From positions 310,001-374,000 of the forward strand of contig NZ_JBFRGU010000004.1 in assembly GCF_052115485.1 (NCBI RefSeq): a stretch of DNA of 64,000 bases, given 5' to 3'. The position numbers and the translations under genes are program-made. Within the stretch, counting starts at the first letter, position 1. Every line of letters starts with the position of its first letter. The notes beneath the pieces were generated by a model. It worked only from the letters and a program-made list of their open reading frames with translations. It made no database searches and had not been told where the DNA came from. Origin of the DNA: Microvirga sp052115485. GTDB taxonomy: Bacteria; Pseudomonadota; Alphaproteobacteria; Rhizobiales; Beijerinckiaceae. Below are positions 15,954 through 26,733 of this stretch, piece after piece.

Positions 15954-18628
15954 GACGATTGTCCTGTCTCTATCGGCAAGCGAAGAATCACACGCGCGCC
16001 ATGGCCGTCGAGAACCGGGCTTTCAGCCGCAATCGAGCCGCCATGAGCCTCCATGATTCCTTTCGCGATAGCGAGACCCAGACCCGCTCCCCCATCAGCG
16101 ATTCCTTTGCTGCGCATGAACTTCTCGAACATATGCGGAAGAACTTCCTGGGCGATGCCAGGCCCGTCATCGGTGACGCTGATCACCAACTCGCGCTCGT
16201 CGTATTGCGCATCGAGAGCGATAGTGGCATCCGGGCCTGCGTAGCGCACTGCATTGCCGACGACGTTGGTCAGGACCTGTTCCAGAAGCGTGAGATCCGC
16301 AGCGATAAACGGCATGTCCTCCTGCGTATGGACGCTGAATTGCTGCGTGGCGCCGCGTCGTTTCGCGACGACCGCGGTTCTGTCGAGCAGTTCGCGCAGA
16401 TCGACCCAATCGCGACGGAGCTCCAGTGCGCCCGCCTCGACTCGTGTCATGGCGAGGAGGTTGCGCACCATGCCGTCGAGATGCTCACTCTCGTCCTTGA
16501 TCTGAGTGAGAAGGTCTCGCTGCACGTCCTCCGATAGCTTTGAGCGATAGTCGATCAAGCTGGTTGCTGCGCCGAGAATGGACGCCAACGGCGTGCGAAA
16601 GTCATGACTGATCGAAGCCAGAAAGGTATTGCGGAGCTTCTCCGTCTCGGCAGCTGATTTGGCAACCGCTATTTCCCGCGCGAGTTGGGATCTCTCAAGT
16701 GCGGTTGCCGTCAATTCGGCAAGGGTCTCAAAAAGAGTGCGCGCTTCCGCATCGAAAGCTGTTTTCTCGCGAGAAACACCGACACCGATAACACCGACGC
16801 GACCATGGGAGGCACGCAGGGGAAAGAAATACCATGGGACAGAAGGGAGCGTTCCGGTCTCCGAGCCCGCAGGCTCATCCCTCTCATAAGTCCACCGCGC
16901 CGCGCTCATCGCTGCGGTTTCGAGCTCGTCCTCGGGTGGCCACGCTGCCGTGAGAACGAGCTCGTCGTTTTTGGAAAAGAGAATGATGGCCGGTAGGCCG
17001 AGATCGCGATGCACTTCCGCAACCGCGGTCTCCGCCAGCATCTGCCGCTCGGCAAGTCCTGAAAGACGCCGAGCGAACTCGAACAGACGTCGCGTCGCAC
17101 GCGCACGATTGACCGCCGCTGCCGCCTGCTCGCGGGTTCGCCCCGCCAGGGCCGAGGACAGAACGGCAACACCTAGAAAGATGAAGAGCGCGAGAAGCTC
17201 GTGCGGCTGCGCGACCGTGAATGTGTAGAACGGCGCGATGAAGAAAAAGTTGTAGCTCAGGAACGAAAGAAGCGACGCGAAAACAGCGGGCCAGATGCCG
17301 AAGCGAACGGCCGAGAAAAAGACCGCCAGGAGAAAGATCATCGAAACGTTTGGCAGCGGGATCACCGCTGCCATCAGACGGCCAATGAGAACGGCAACAA
17401 TCACGGACACCGCTGCCCAGAGAAATGGCATGCCAAACCCGCGGGACAGAGCGATGCGGGGAAAGGCTTTCAACCTTTCACGACGCTGCACCGCAACAGG
17501 CGTCACCACATGAATCGCAATATCCTCGGCAGCACGCAGGAGTTGATGAGGAAACGAGCGGCCCAGGAGCTCGGCCAACCAGCCGCTTCCGGAACGGCCG
17601 ACGACGATCTGAGTCACGTTCTCGAATTTCGCAAACCGGAGGAGTTCTCCCACGAGATCGACGGCCACGAGCGTTTTCACCTCTTCGGCGCCAAGGCTCT
17701 CCGCAAGGTGCAAGGCCTCATCGACCCGCCGTCTCGCCCGCGCGCCGAGACGCGTGGACGGGCTTTCCACCGTGACCGCCATGAAGGGTGCGCCGATCAT
17801 ATCCGCCAGACGCTTGGCCTGCCTGATGACCATGGAGGATGTCTCATCTGGCCCAACACAGACAAGGATTCTCTCGCCGGCCGCCCACGGCCCTTCGACG
17901 CCTCCGCCCTGCATCCGCACGAGAAGGTCGCTATCGACCCGCTCGGCGGCGCGCCGAAGGGCCAGCTCACGGAGAGCTACCAGATTGTTGAGACGAAAGA
18001 AGTGATCGGCGGCGCGCACCGCCGTATCCTGAACGTACACCTTGCCTTCGGCCAACCGCTTCAGGAGTTCGTCCGGCGGCAGGTCGACGAGCACGATCTC
18101 ATCCGCCTTGTCGAAGGTAATGTCCGGAATGGTTTCGCGCACACGGATTTTCGTAATGCGTTGAATGACGTCGTTCAGGCTCTCGATGTGCTGGATATTC
18201 AACGTAGTCCAGACATTGATCCCGGCATCGAGCAACTCCTCCACGTCCTGCCATCGCTTGGGATGGCGACTGCCGGGGGCGTTGGTATGCGCGTATTCGT
18301 CGACGAGAACCAGGGCCGGAGCACGCTTGAGCGCGGCATCGATATCGAACTCCTGAACCATGCGCCCGCGATAAGGAATAGAGAGGCGCGGCAGGATCTC
18401 GAGACCTTGCATCATCTGTTCCGTCTCCCACCGGCCGTGTGTCTCGACAAGGCCCACGACCACATCGGTTCCATCCTGTCGGGCCGTGCGTCCAGCCTGC
18501 AGCATCGCATAGGTTTTCCCAACGCCTGGAGCCGCCCCAAGAAAAATCTTGAGGCGGCCCCGGCCTTCGCGATTGGCGAGGGCAAGAAGCGCTTCAGGTG
18601 AAGCGCGAGGCTTGTCGTTCACACCCAT
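15950..18628 (-). CDS. kdpD: Potassium sensor histidine kinase
   Basis: KdpD senses potassium limitation or ionic stress and phosphorylates KdpE. The 892-residue protein has the full family layout: N-terminal KdpD domain with Walker A GAAPGVGKT (31-39) and VDEYAHTNAPGSRH, a universal-stress-like domain (about 250-370), four clustered membrane helices (about 400-500), a GAF-like region, HisKA with His675 in SISHDFRTPLAS, and an ATPase domain with DDGPGI and GGAGLGLAIA. It starts 48 bases after kdpC and overlaps kdpE. Nothing is truncated. Confidence 0.97.
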   Translation of the reverse strand: MGVNDKPRASPEALLALANREGRGRLKIFLGAAPGVGKTYAMLQAGRTARQDGTDVVVGLVETHGRWETEQMMQGLEILPRLSIPYRGRMVQEFDIDAALKRAPALVLVDEYAHTNAPGSRHPKRWQDVEELLDAGINVWTTLNIQHIESLNDVIQRITKIRVRETIPDITFDKADEIVLVDLPPDELLKRLAEGKVYVQDTAVRAADHFFRLNNLVALRELALRRAAERVDSDLLVRMQGGGVEGPWAAGERILVCVGPDETSSMVIRQAKRLADMIGAPFMAVTVESPSTRLGARARRRVDEALHLAESLGAEEVKTLVAVDLVGELLRFAKFENVTQIVVGRSGSGWLAELLGRSFPHQLLRAAEDIAIHVVTPVAVQRRERLKAFPRIALSRGFGMPFLWAAVSVIVAVLIGRLMAAVIPLPNVSMIFLLAVFFSAVRFGIWPAVFASLLSFLSYNFFFIAPFYTFTVAQPHELLALFIFLGVAVLSSALAGRTREQAAAAVNRARATRRLFEFARRLSGLAERQMLAETAVAEVHRDLGLPAIILFSKNDELVLTAAWPPEDELETAAMSAARWTYERDEPAGSETGTLPSVPWYFFPLRASHGRVGVIGVGVSREKTAFDAEARTLFETLAELTATALERSQLAREIAVAKSAAETEKLRNTFLASISHDFRTPLASILGAATSLIDYRSKLSEDVQRDLLTQIKDESEHLDGMVRNLLAMTRVEAGALELRRDWVDLRELLDRTAVVAKRRGATQQFSVHTQEDMPFIAADLTLLEQVLTNVVGNAVRYAGPDATIALDAQYDERELVISVTDDGPGIAQEVLPHMFEKFMRSKGIADGGAGLGLAIAKGIMEAHGGSIAAESPVLDGHGARVILRLPIETGQSS

Positions 18629-18676
18629 GAAAACGGCATCTCCATGCCCCCAAGGTAAGCCCTCCGAGCAAGGTCG

Positions 18677-19276
18677 TTAAGAGCCCATCCGGTCAAGCGC
18701 CCGGTTGACGCGCAGGACATTGACCCGGGGCTCACCGAAAAGCTCGAAAGTCCGCCCTTCGATAAAACTCTCGACGACTTGTCTCACCTTGGCCGGCGGG
18801 ACATTGCGGGCCGCGGCGATGCGTGCCACCTGCGCCTCCGCATATACGGGAGAAATATGGGGGTCGAGACCGCTGGCGGAGGTGGTGAGGGCATCCCCAG
18901 GGATCGGAGTCGACAAGCCGGCCGACCGCCAGGCCTCGATCGCCTCCTTCAAGCGCTCCGCCAGTTTTTGTGAGGTCGGCCCAAGATTCGAGCCGGTCGA
19001 GGCGGCTGCGTTGTAGGGAGCGTCGATCGTCTTCGACGGATCTTGAGAATCCGCAGCGCTCGTCGCCGAGGGTCGCGGCCAAAGATAACGCGCCGACGTA
19101 AAATTCTGGCCGATCAGGTCGGAGCCGATGACACGGCCGTTTTCCGTCACAAGGCTGCCATTGGCTTCGGTCGGAAAGGCCGCCTGCCCGATGGCTGTGA
19201 CGGCATAAGGATATGCGAGACCCGTCAAGGCGGTGAAAAGAACGAGAAGGACGAGTGCGGGACGAAGATGTGACAT
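18677..19276 (-). CDS. kdpC: Potassium-transporting ATPase subunit C
   Basis: KdpC is the single-span subunit that stabilises the KdpFABC complex and promotes ATP binding by KdpB. The 199-residue protein begins MSHLRPALVLLVLFTALTGL with its one membrane helix, then carries conserved blocks SDLIGQNFTSARYLWPRPSA, PYNAAASTGSNLGPTS and ALTTSASGLDPHISP. The frame is open upstream to 19405 inside kdpB, but the ATG at 19276 has GAGGAGG close upstream and gives the canonical N-terminus. It lies 13 bases after kdpB. Confidence 0.96.
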   Translation of the reverse strand: MSHLRPALVLLVLFTALTGLAYPYAVTAIGQAAFPTEANGSLVTENGRVIGSDLIGQNFTSARYLWPRPSATSAADSQDPSKTIDAPYNAAASTGSNLGPTSQKLAERLKEAIEAWRSAGLSTPIPGDALTTSASGLDPHISPVYAEAQVARIAAARNVPPAKVRQVVESFIEGRTFELFGEPRVNVLRVNRALDRMGS

Positions 19277-19289
19277 TGGTAGCCTCCTC

Positions 19290-21347
<2,058 letters not shown>

Positions 21348-21357
21348 GGAGCACCTG

Positions 21358-23067
21358 TCAGAATGTCTTTCCAGCCAGCATCAACACCTGTTCGGCGATG
21401 GGACCGAGAGCGAGAGCCGGGAAGAACTGGAGTCCGCCGAGGATGAGGATGACGCCGATCAGAAGGCCGACGAAGAGCGGCCCGTGGGTCGGGAACGTGC
21501 CCGTCGAAGTTTCGAGCTTCGTCTTGGCCGCGAGAGACCCCGCGATGGCAAGCATCGGCACGATATAGGCGAAGCGTCCGAGCAGCATCGCGAGCCCGAG
21601 CGTCGTGTTGTACCAAGGCGTGTTGGCGGAAAGTCCTGCAAAGGCGGAGCCGTTGTTTCCGACCGTCGAGGAATAGGCATAGAGAATCTCCGACAGTCCG
21701 TGCGGACCGGAATTGAGAAGACCCGCGAGTCCCTGCGGAAGCACGGCAGACACGGCGGAAAATCCGAGAATAGTGACCGGAAGAATGAGGACCGATAGCA
21801 TCGCCATCTTGACCTCCTTCGCCTCGATCTTCTTGCCCAGATATTCCGGTGTGCGCCCGACCATAAGGCCCGCGACGAACACCGCGATGATCGCCATGAC
21901 GAGGATGCCGTAGAGCCCCGATCCGACGCCGCCAGGCAAAATCTCGCCAAGCTGAATCAAGAACATCGGTACGAGTCCGCCGATGGGCGTGAAGCTCGCA
22001 TGCATTGCGTTGACCGCACCGGAGGAGAGCCCGGTGGTGACCGCCGCGAAGAGTGCCGAGAGAGCCAGGCCGAAACGAACCTCTTTGCCTTCCATGTTGC
22101 CGTCCGTCGGATTGATGCCGAGACTCTGGAGCATTGGTGTACCGGAAGCTTCGGCGGCATAGGCCACCGCGACGCCTGCCACGAGAAGCAGCCCCATCAC
22201 CCACACCAAGGCGCGCGCCTGGCGGCTGTCGCCGACGAGACGACCGAAGGCGAAAACGACGGCAACCGAGACCACCAGCATCTGCCAGATCTGCACGAAA
22301 TTGGTGAGTGCCGTCGGATTCTCGAACGGATGCGCGGCATTCACGTTGAAGAAGCCGCCACCATTGGTGCCGAGCTGCTTGATGGCAACCTGGCTGGCCA
22401 CCGGGCCGAGCGCGATGGTTTGTTTCGCGCCGTCCATCGTGGTCGCATCGACGGAGGCAAGAAGCGTCTGCGGCATTCCGAGTGCAATGAGCGCAACGGC
22501 GGTAACGAGCGCCAGTGGCAGCAGCACGTAGAGCGTCGAGCGGGTCATATCGACCCAGAAATTTCCAACCGTTGTGGCCTTTGAGCGCGCAAAGCCGCGC
22601 ACCAACGCCATCGCAAGCGCAAGGCCCGTGGCGGCGGAGAGAAAGTTATGCACCGTCAGTCCGGCCATCTGCGAGAAATGGCTCATGGTGGTCTCACCGC
22701 TATAGGACTGCCAGTTGGTGTTCGTGACGAACGAAACAGCCGTGTTGAAGGCGAGATCCGGAGAGATGCCGGAGAAGCCCTGCGGATTCAAGGGTAGGAT
22801 GCCTTGCAGGCGCAGGATTGCATAAAGCGAAGCGAAGCCTGCGACGTTGAACAGCAACATCGCCAGCGCATAGGAGCGCCAGCCCTGTTCACGCGATGGA
22901 TCGACACCTGCAAGCGCATAGAAGCCCTTCTCGATCGGAGCGAGAAGAGGCGTGAGGAGATTGCGCTGGCCGGAGTAAACCTTGGCCATGAACGCGCCGA
23001 GCGGCACAGCCGCCAGCAGGACCGCCAAGAAGAGAACGGCTATCTGGAGCCACCCATTGAGAGTCAT
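21358..23067 (-). CDS. kdpA: Potassium-transporting ATPase subunit A
   Basis: KdpA forms the potassium-selective channel-like part of the pump. The 569-residue protein is hydrophobic throughout with about ten membrane spans and conserved filter-region blocks such as FNTAVSFVTNTNWQSYSGE and GTNGGGFFNVNAAHPFENP. The start MTLNGWLQIAVLFLAV is canonical. It follows kdpF after 12 bases and is followed by kdpB after 10. Codon use and length are ordinary. Confidence 0.98.
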   Translation of the reverse strand: MTLNGWLQIAVLFLAVLLAAVPLGAFMAKVYSGQRNLLTPLLAPIEKGFYALAGVDPSREQGWRSYALAMLLFNVAGFASLYAILRLQGILPLNPQGFSGISPDLAFNTAVSFVTNTNWQSYSGETTMSHFSQMAGLTVHNFLSAATGLALAMALVRGFARSKATTVGNFWVDMTRSTLYVLLPLALVTAVALIALGMPQTLLASVDATTMDGAKQTIALGPVASQVAIKQLGTNGGGFFNVNAAHPFENPTALTNFVQIWQMLVVSVAVVFAFGRLVGDSRQARALVWVMGLLLVAGVAVAYAAEASGTPMLQSLGINPTDGNMEGKEVRFGLALSALFAAVTTGLSSGAVNAMHASFTPIGGLVPMFLIQLGEILPGGVGSGLYGILVMAIIAVFVAGLMVGRTPEYLGKKIEAKEVKMAMLSVLILPVTILGFSAVSAVLPQGLAGLLNSGPHGLSEILYAYSSTVGNNGSAFAGLSANTPWYNTTLGLAMLLGRFAYIVPMLAIAGSLAAKTKLETSTGTFPTHGPLFVGLLIGVILILGGLQFFPALALGPIAEQVLMLAGKTF

Positions 23068-23079
23068 CTGAAGGGCCTC

Positions 23080-23169
23080 TTAGAACCGTTCGGGCTTGAG
23101 CAGCGCCATGACGAGATAAATGGCCAGGCCTACTGCGACGGCCCCGCCAAGGAAAAGATCGAGTGACAT
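23080..23169 (-). CDS. kdpF: Potassium-transporting ATPase subunit F
   Basis: This 29-residue single-span peptide, MSLDLFLGGAVAVGLAIYLV followed by MALLKPERF, is the small lipid-like subunit that stabilises KdpFABC. The ending LLKPERF is the typical KdpF signature. Its ATG is at 23169 with a GGAG nine bases upstream. It lies between the 27-residue mini-ORF (23183-23266) and kdpA. It is easily missed by gene callers because of its length. Confidence 0.93.
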   Translation of the reverse strand: MSLDLFLGGAVAVGLAIYLVMALLKPERF

Positions 23170-23182
23170 GGAGGAGCTCCGA

Positions 23183-23266
23183 TCAAAGCCGCTCGGCCGC
23201 GGCGACATAGAGCGCCATGAGCGCAAAGAAGCCGAGGCCCAGCAGGAGAAAGACGACATCAAGCAT
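23183..23266 (-). CDS. 27-residue membrane mini-protein upstream of kdpF
   Basis: An ATG at 23266 opens a 28-codon frame whose product begins MLDVVFLLLGLGFFALMALY and ends VAAAERL; a single membrane helix covers most of it. It ends 13 bases before the kdpF start and is the first ORF of the kdp operon. The pattern, a short hydrophobic helix followed by an acidic/basic tail, resembles KdpF but is not the same sequence. I recall similar tiny ORFs before kdpF in other bacteria, which would support a real gene. No strong Shine-Dalgarno is visible directly upstream (ACAAC). Confidence 0.65.
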   Translation of the reverse strand: MLDVVFLLLGLGFFALMALYVAAAERL

Positions 23267-23566
23267 GACAACACCACGCGGTTAGGTGGCAAAACCTACG
23301 ACCGACCGGCATCAAGGCTCGATAGGGAAGAGCGTGGCCGGGTATAAGGGCGTTATAAAGAGGTCGGGCGGCGACTCTGATATCAAGGAAACGCCGACCC
23401 TACGGGCGCGTTGCAAAACGCAAAGCCTCAGAGAGAGCTGAATTCGGAGCCACTCCGATGGATGGCATTGAATTCCGTTTACCTCGGCCAACCCGGTGCG
23501 AAGAACCGCTACAAGTCACCGCCTATATCGGTTAAAACGGCTCGCAAAGAAGATGAGGAGCATCTT
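23267..23566. other. Divergent regulatory region between kdp and the OsmC gene
   Basis: No gene is recognised in these 300 bases. On the minus strand a direct repeat of TTATA with an 11-base period lies at 23343-23360 (CTTTATAACGCCCTTATA), about 80 bases before the first kdp ORF. The OsmC frame is open through part of this region but lacks a start signal there. Confidence 0.5.
23343..23360 (-). promoter_or_regulatory. Possible KdpE-binding direct repeat
   Basis: Two TTATA elements spaced by one helical turn resemble the AT-rich direct repeats that KdpE recognises upstream of kdpF in E. coli. The position, about 80 bases upstream of the operon, fits an activator site. It is a match by pattern only. 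Confidence 0.35.
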
Positions 23567-24013
23567 ATGAAAGCCCGCGTGAAACTGATCGACGGTATGG
23601 CGTTTCTAGGCGAATCGGGGAGCGGCCACGCGGTCGTCATGGATGGCGCGCCGGAATATGGCGGTCGCAATATCGGTATTCGGCCCATGGAAATGCTCTT
23701 GATCGGCCTTGGTGGATGCACGGCTTTCGATGTGGTGCAGATTCTTAGGCGCGGACGCGAAACCGTGACCGATTGCGTGATCGACGTCTCCTCCGAGCGC
23801 GCCGAGACGGATCCGAAGGTTTTCACCAAGATCCACCTCGACTATCGCGTGACCGGCCGCCAGCTTTCCGCCGACAAGGTCGAGCGAGCCATCAATCTCT
23901 CAAAGGAAAAGTATTGCTCCGCCTCGATTATGTTGGGCGCGACCGCGACCATCACCCATAGCTGGACCGTGATCGACGAAACGGCGGAAACGCAGACGCC
24001 TTCGGCGGCTTAA
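23567..24013 (+). CDS. OsmC/YhfA-family protein (thiol peroxidase-like)
   Basis: This 148-residue protein belongs to the OsmC/Ohr fold, whose members reduce organic hydroperoxides through a pair of cysteines. Cys51 lies in LGGCTAFDVVQIL and Cys117 in KEKYCSASIM, the expected reactive pair. The length and the sequence ISKEK-like block before the second Cys point to the YhfA branch, whose exact substrate is not established. The ATG at 23567 has GAGGAG six bases upstream, so I did not use the longer open frame. It converges with the ABC ATPase gene and is separated from it by only 16 bases. Confidence 0.88.
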   Translation: MKARVKLIDGMAFLGESGSGHAVVMDGAPEYGGRNIGIRPMEMLLIGLGGCTAFDVVQILRRGRETVTDCVIDVSSERAETDPKVFTKIHLDYRVTGRQLSADKVERAINLSKEKYCSASIMLGATATITHSWTVIDETAETQTPSAA

Positions 24014-24029
24014 ACAGCAATCGTCCCGC

Positions 24030-24797
24030 TCAGATCATCCCGCCGTCGCTCGCGACATCGGAGGTCAGGCCGGAGCGTAGAGCTCTTGCTGTTCCGGAGA
24101 GCGCTGCATCCTGCCGGCGGCGCGGTCTCGGACTCTCAATGCGGTGTTCGGCGACGATGCGGCCCGGCGAGCCCGAGAGAACCACGACACGGTCGGCGAG
24201 GTAAGTTGCCTCGTCGATATCGTGGGTGACGAAGATCACGGTCTTGCCCGTCGCTTGCCAGACACGGACGAGTTCGTCCTGCAGGCTTTCCCGCGTGATC
24301 GCGTCGAGCGCGGAAAATGGCTCATCCATCAGCAGCACTTCGGGTTCGACCGCAAGCGCCCTCGCCAGAGACACGCGTTGCCGCTGGCCACCCGATAGTT
24401 GATGCGGCCAACGATTGGCCAGTGCGCCCAATCCCACGAAATCCAGCGCCGCCTGCGCACGCGTCCTACGCTCGTGCCTCGCAACGCGTCCGGTCTCAAG
24501 TCCGAAACCGACATTGGAAATGACTCGCCGCCATGGCAGCAAGCGTGAATCCTGAAACACCAGCGCCACAGGACGTTTTTGCGGATTGGCCGCGGCAATA
24601 CGCACAGCACCGGTATCGGGTGACGCAAGACCGGCAAGAACGCGCAGCAACGTGGATTTACCGACTCCGGACGAGCCTACAATCGCCAGAAACTCGCCGC
24701 GCGCGACATCGAGGTTCAACCGCTCAAGGACGGTCGTGCGTTGGCCATCACGCTCGAAGGCCAGCGAAAGATCCTTGATCTCGACTACGCTTTCCAT
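24030..24797 (-). CDS. ABC transporter ATP-binding protein (SsuB/TauB type)
   Basis: This cytoplasmic ATPase of about 255 residues serves an importer of the nitrate/sulfonate/taurine family. Walker A is GSSGVGKST, the Q-loop is in LVFQDSRLLPW, the signature is LSGGQRQR, Walker B is VLLMDEPFSALD, and the switch is VTHDIDEA. The sequence RLLPW after the Q-loop is typical of SsuB/TauB. The ATG at 24797 (MESVVEIKDL) is chosen; a second ATG at 24809 is possible. Either start overlaps the 3' end of the permease gene, so the two are translationally coupled. Confidence 0.93.
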   Translation of the reverse strand: MESVVEIKDLSLAFERDGQRTTVLERLNLDVARGEFLAIVGSSGVGKSTLLRVLAGLASPDTGAVRIAAANPQKRPVALVFQDSRLLPWRRVISNVGFGLETGRVARHERRTRAQAALDFVGLGALANRWPHQLSGGQRQRVSLARALAVEPEVLLMDEPFSALDAITRESLQDELVRVWQATGKTVIFVTHDIDEATYLADRVVVLSGSPGRIVAEHRIESPRPRRRQDAALSGTARALRSGLTSDVASDGGMI

Positions 24798-25528
24798 CGC
24801 AGAAGCCATCCTTGCAAAGCCACGAAAGCCGTATCGAGAAAACCGTAGAGCGCCGCCATGGTGAGCATGTAGACGACCACCACATCGGTCGAGAGAAGGC
24901 TGGACGCCTGCATCATCCGTTGGCCGAGGCCGAAAACGCCAAAGATCTCGGCGGCGACCACCGCCATCCACGCTTGGCCCAATGCCGTGCGAAGACCCAC
25001 AAGGATGCCGGGTGTCGCCGCCGGGAGAAGGATTTTCACCAGGCGCTGCCGGCCGGAACGAAAGCCGAAGGCATCCGCGACTTCGATGAGATCGCGATCG
25101 ACGGAACGGATCGCGCCATGGGCGGCGAAATAGACGATCCAGAACACGCCCATGGCGATGATGAACACCGCCGCCTTCGTATCGACACCGAACCACAGAA
25201 TCGCGAAAGGCACCCAGGCGAGACCCGGGACGGGACGAAGAACACGCACGATCCAGGCGGTGAAATCCTCCGCATTGCGATACATGCCGGTGGCGACGCC
25301 CAACGCGACACCGAGTGCAGCGCCGAGGCCGAGGCCCAACACGTAATGCGACAGAGAACTTGCAACGGCCTGAAACCACGCACCGCTCGCCACTTCTTTC
25401 AAGAAAGCGGCGGGAATGACGCTCGGTCCCGGTAGCAAGGCAGGATTGACGAGGCCGAGCCGTGGCACGGCCTCCCAAAGGCACAAGAACGCGATCAGGC
25501 CGATCAATGAGAGAAGAACGGAACGCAT
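24785..25528 (-). CDS. ABC transporter permease (SsuC/TauC type)
   Basis: This 247-residue membrane protein has about six hydrophobic segments, beginning with MRSVLLSLIGLIAFLCLWEA. The coupling loop reads EVADAFGFRSGRQRLVKILL (about residues 141-160) and is followed by PAATPGILVGLRTALGQAW, the conserved block of SsuC/TauC permeases. It lies nine bases after the binding-protein gene and overlaps the ATPase gene. The substrate is unknown: the same family moves sulfonates, nitrate, taurine, cyanate and pyrimidine precursors. Confidence 0.92.
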   Translation of the reverse strand: MRSVLLSLIGLIAFLCLWEAVPRLGLVNPALLPGPSVIPAAFLKEVASGAWFQAVASSLSHYVLGLGLGAALGVALGVATGMYRNAEDFTAWIVRVLRPVPGLAWVPFAILWFGVDTKAAVFIIAMGVFWIVYFAAHGAIRSVDRDLIEVADAFGFRSGRQRLVKILLPAATPGILVGLRTALGQAWMAVVAAEIFGVFGLGQRMMQASSLLSTDVVVVYMLTMAALYGFLDTAFVALQGWLLRWKA

Positions 25529-25537
25529 GTGTGAGGC

Positions 25538-26563
25538 TTAACCGCCCTTGGTGGCGCGCTCGAAGAATTTCGACTCGAACAGACCGTCAAACGGCAATTC
25601 CTTGTCGAGCGATCCCAACTTGACCTGATAGGCTTGCATGGCGCGGGCCGGTTCGATGATGGCGCGCGGATCGATGAGGAATTTCGTTGCGGGCGAAGAG
25701 AGCGCCTTGCGGATCGTCGCACTCTCGACGATGCCCTTGCCGAGCGCAGCCTCGATCGGTGCGACCGCCTTGTCAGGCGTCTTGGCGATCAGATCGGCGG
25801 CGCGCACGAGACCGTCCACGAGAGCCTGCACGGCCTCCGGGTTCTTCGTGAGGAATGCGCCTGATACGGCGACAACCGTGCCGGGCTGCCCGGGGAACAT
25901 CTCGTCGCCGAGCGCGACCAGCTTGATCTCCGGATTGCGGCCCTGGACGATGGTGACGGCGGGCTCGCGGATCGATGCACCTTCGACAGCGCCGGCGAGA
26001 ACCGCCTGCTGCGTCGCGTCGATGCCCATGGGGACAATTTCCACGTCGGCCTTGTCCGCCTTCGCGACCTCCCACAGCCAATATTGCAGCGTGGTGTTGG
26101 GCACCGAGCCGGCAGGCTGGGTGGCAAGGCGCGCAGGTTTTCCTTCAGCGACGCGATAGGCCTTGAAGGCCGCCGCCGACGCAGTGCCGGGCGTGAAATA
26201 CTTGGCGAGCTTCGGCGTCGCGACGAAGACGTTCTCGGCGATCGCGGTTGCGGCCACCACGCGCACATCGACGCCCTTGGAGCGCGCGACAGCCAGCGGC
26301 GCGACACCAGCCACGTAGATGTCGATGGTGCCAGAGGCGACGGCCTGGATCATGTTCGGGCCGGACTCGAATGTGGTGAAGGCGAGTTCGAGGCCCTTCT
26401 CTTTCAGCCAGCCTTCCTTATCGGCCACGAAGATCGGCGAAGCACCGATAATCGGAATGACGCCGACGCGCGCCTTGACAGCTCCCTGGGCAAGGGCAGG
26501 CGAACGAAACGCACCGGCCAAGGCAACCGCCCCGGTCGCGGCGAGAAAGCGACGACGATCCAT
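25538..26563 (-). CDS. NMT1/SsuA-family substrate-binding protein
   Basis: This periplasmic protein (341 residues from the chosen start) captures the ligand for the adjacent importer. It begins MDRRRFLAATGAVALAGAF, a twin-arginine-like signal with cleavage near SPALAQ. The mature part has the fold-typical blocks IGASPIFVADKEGWLKEKGL and VASGTIDIYVAGVAPL. An ATG at 26572 is possible, but there AGGAG directly abuts the codon; the ATG at 26563 has the better nine-base spacing. It is the first gene of the operon and divergent from the Lrp-type regulator. Sulfonate, nitrate or a similar small anion is likely, but the ligand is not readable. Confidence 0.9.
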   Translation of the reverse strand: MDRRRFLAATGAVALAGAFRSPALAQGAVKARVGVIPIIGASPIFVADKEGWLKEKGLELAFTTFESGPNMIQAVASGTIDIYVAGVAPLAVARSKGVDVRVVAATAIAENVFVATPKLAKYFTPGTASAAAFKAYRVAEGKPARLATQPAGSVPNTTLQYWLWEVAKADKADVEIVPMGIDATQQAVLAGAVEGASIREPAVTIVQGRNPEIKLVALGDEMFPGQPGTVVAVSGAFLTKNPEAVQALVDGLVRAADLIAKTPDKAVAPIEAALGKGIVESATIRKALSSPATKFLIDPRAIIEPARAMQAYQVKLGSLDKELPFDGLFESKFFERATKGG

Positions 26564-26624
26564 TATTTTCATCTCCTGCCAAGCGGCGCCGCCCGATCTG
26601 GAGAAGACGCCCGTTGACAGATTA

Positions 26625-26712
26625 AGAAAAGAATTTTCTATCTGAATGCAAGCAGTAAAGCTTCATAAGAAAAATGTTCTATCTATTGCAAATGAGATAG
26701 AATTTTTCTCTA
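26625..26712. promoter_or_regulatory. AT-rich dyad cluster, probable Lrp-type operator
   Basis: The divergent region between the binding protein and the regulator is markedly AT-rich. It contains the palindrome AGAAAAGAATTTTCT (26625-26639) and related half-elements AGAAAAATGTTCT (26668-26680) and TAGAATTTTTCTCTA (26698-26712). Lrp/AsnC proteins bind several such AT-rich 15-bp dyads in series. Function is inferred from pattern and position. Confidence 0.5.
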
Positions 26713-26733
26713 AATTCTAGGAGAAAAAGATAA

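Noticed and set aside
17201..18601. Long plus-strand open frame antisense to kdpD
   Set aside because: kdpD is a complete, well-conserved gene; the antisense frame has no family resemblance.
24798..25484. Extension of the SsuB-type ATPase frame far upstream
   Set aside because: That part is a shadow of the permease gene in another frame; the ATPase fold starts near 24797.
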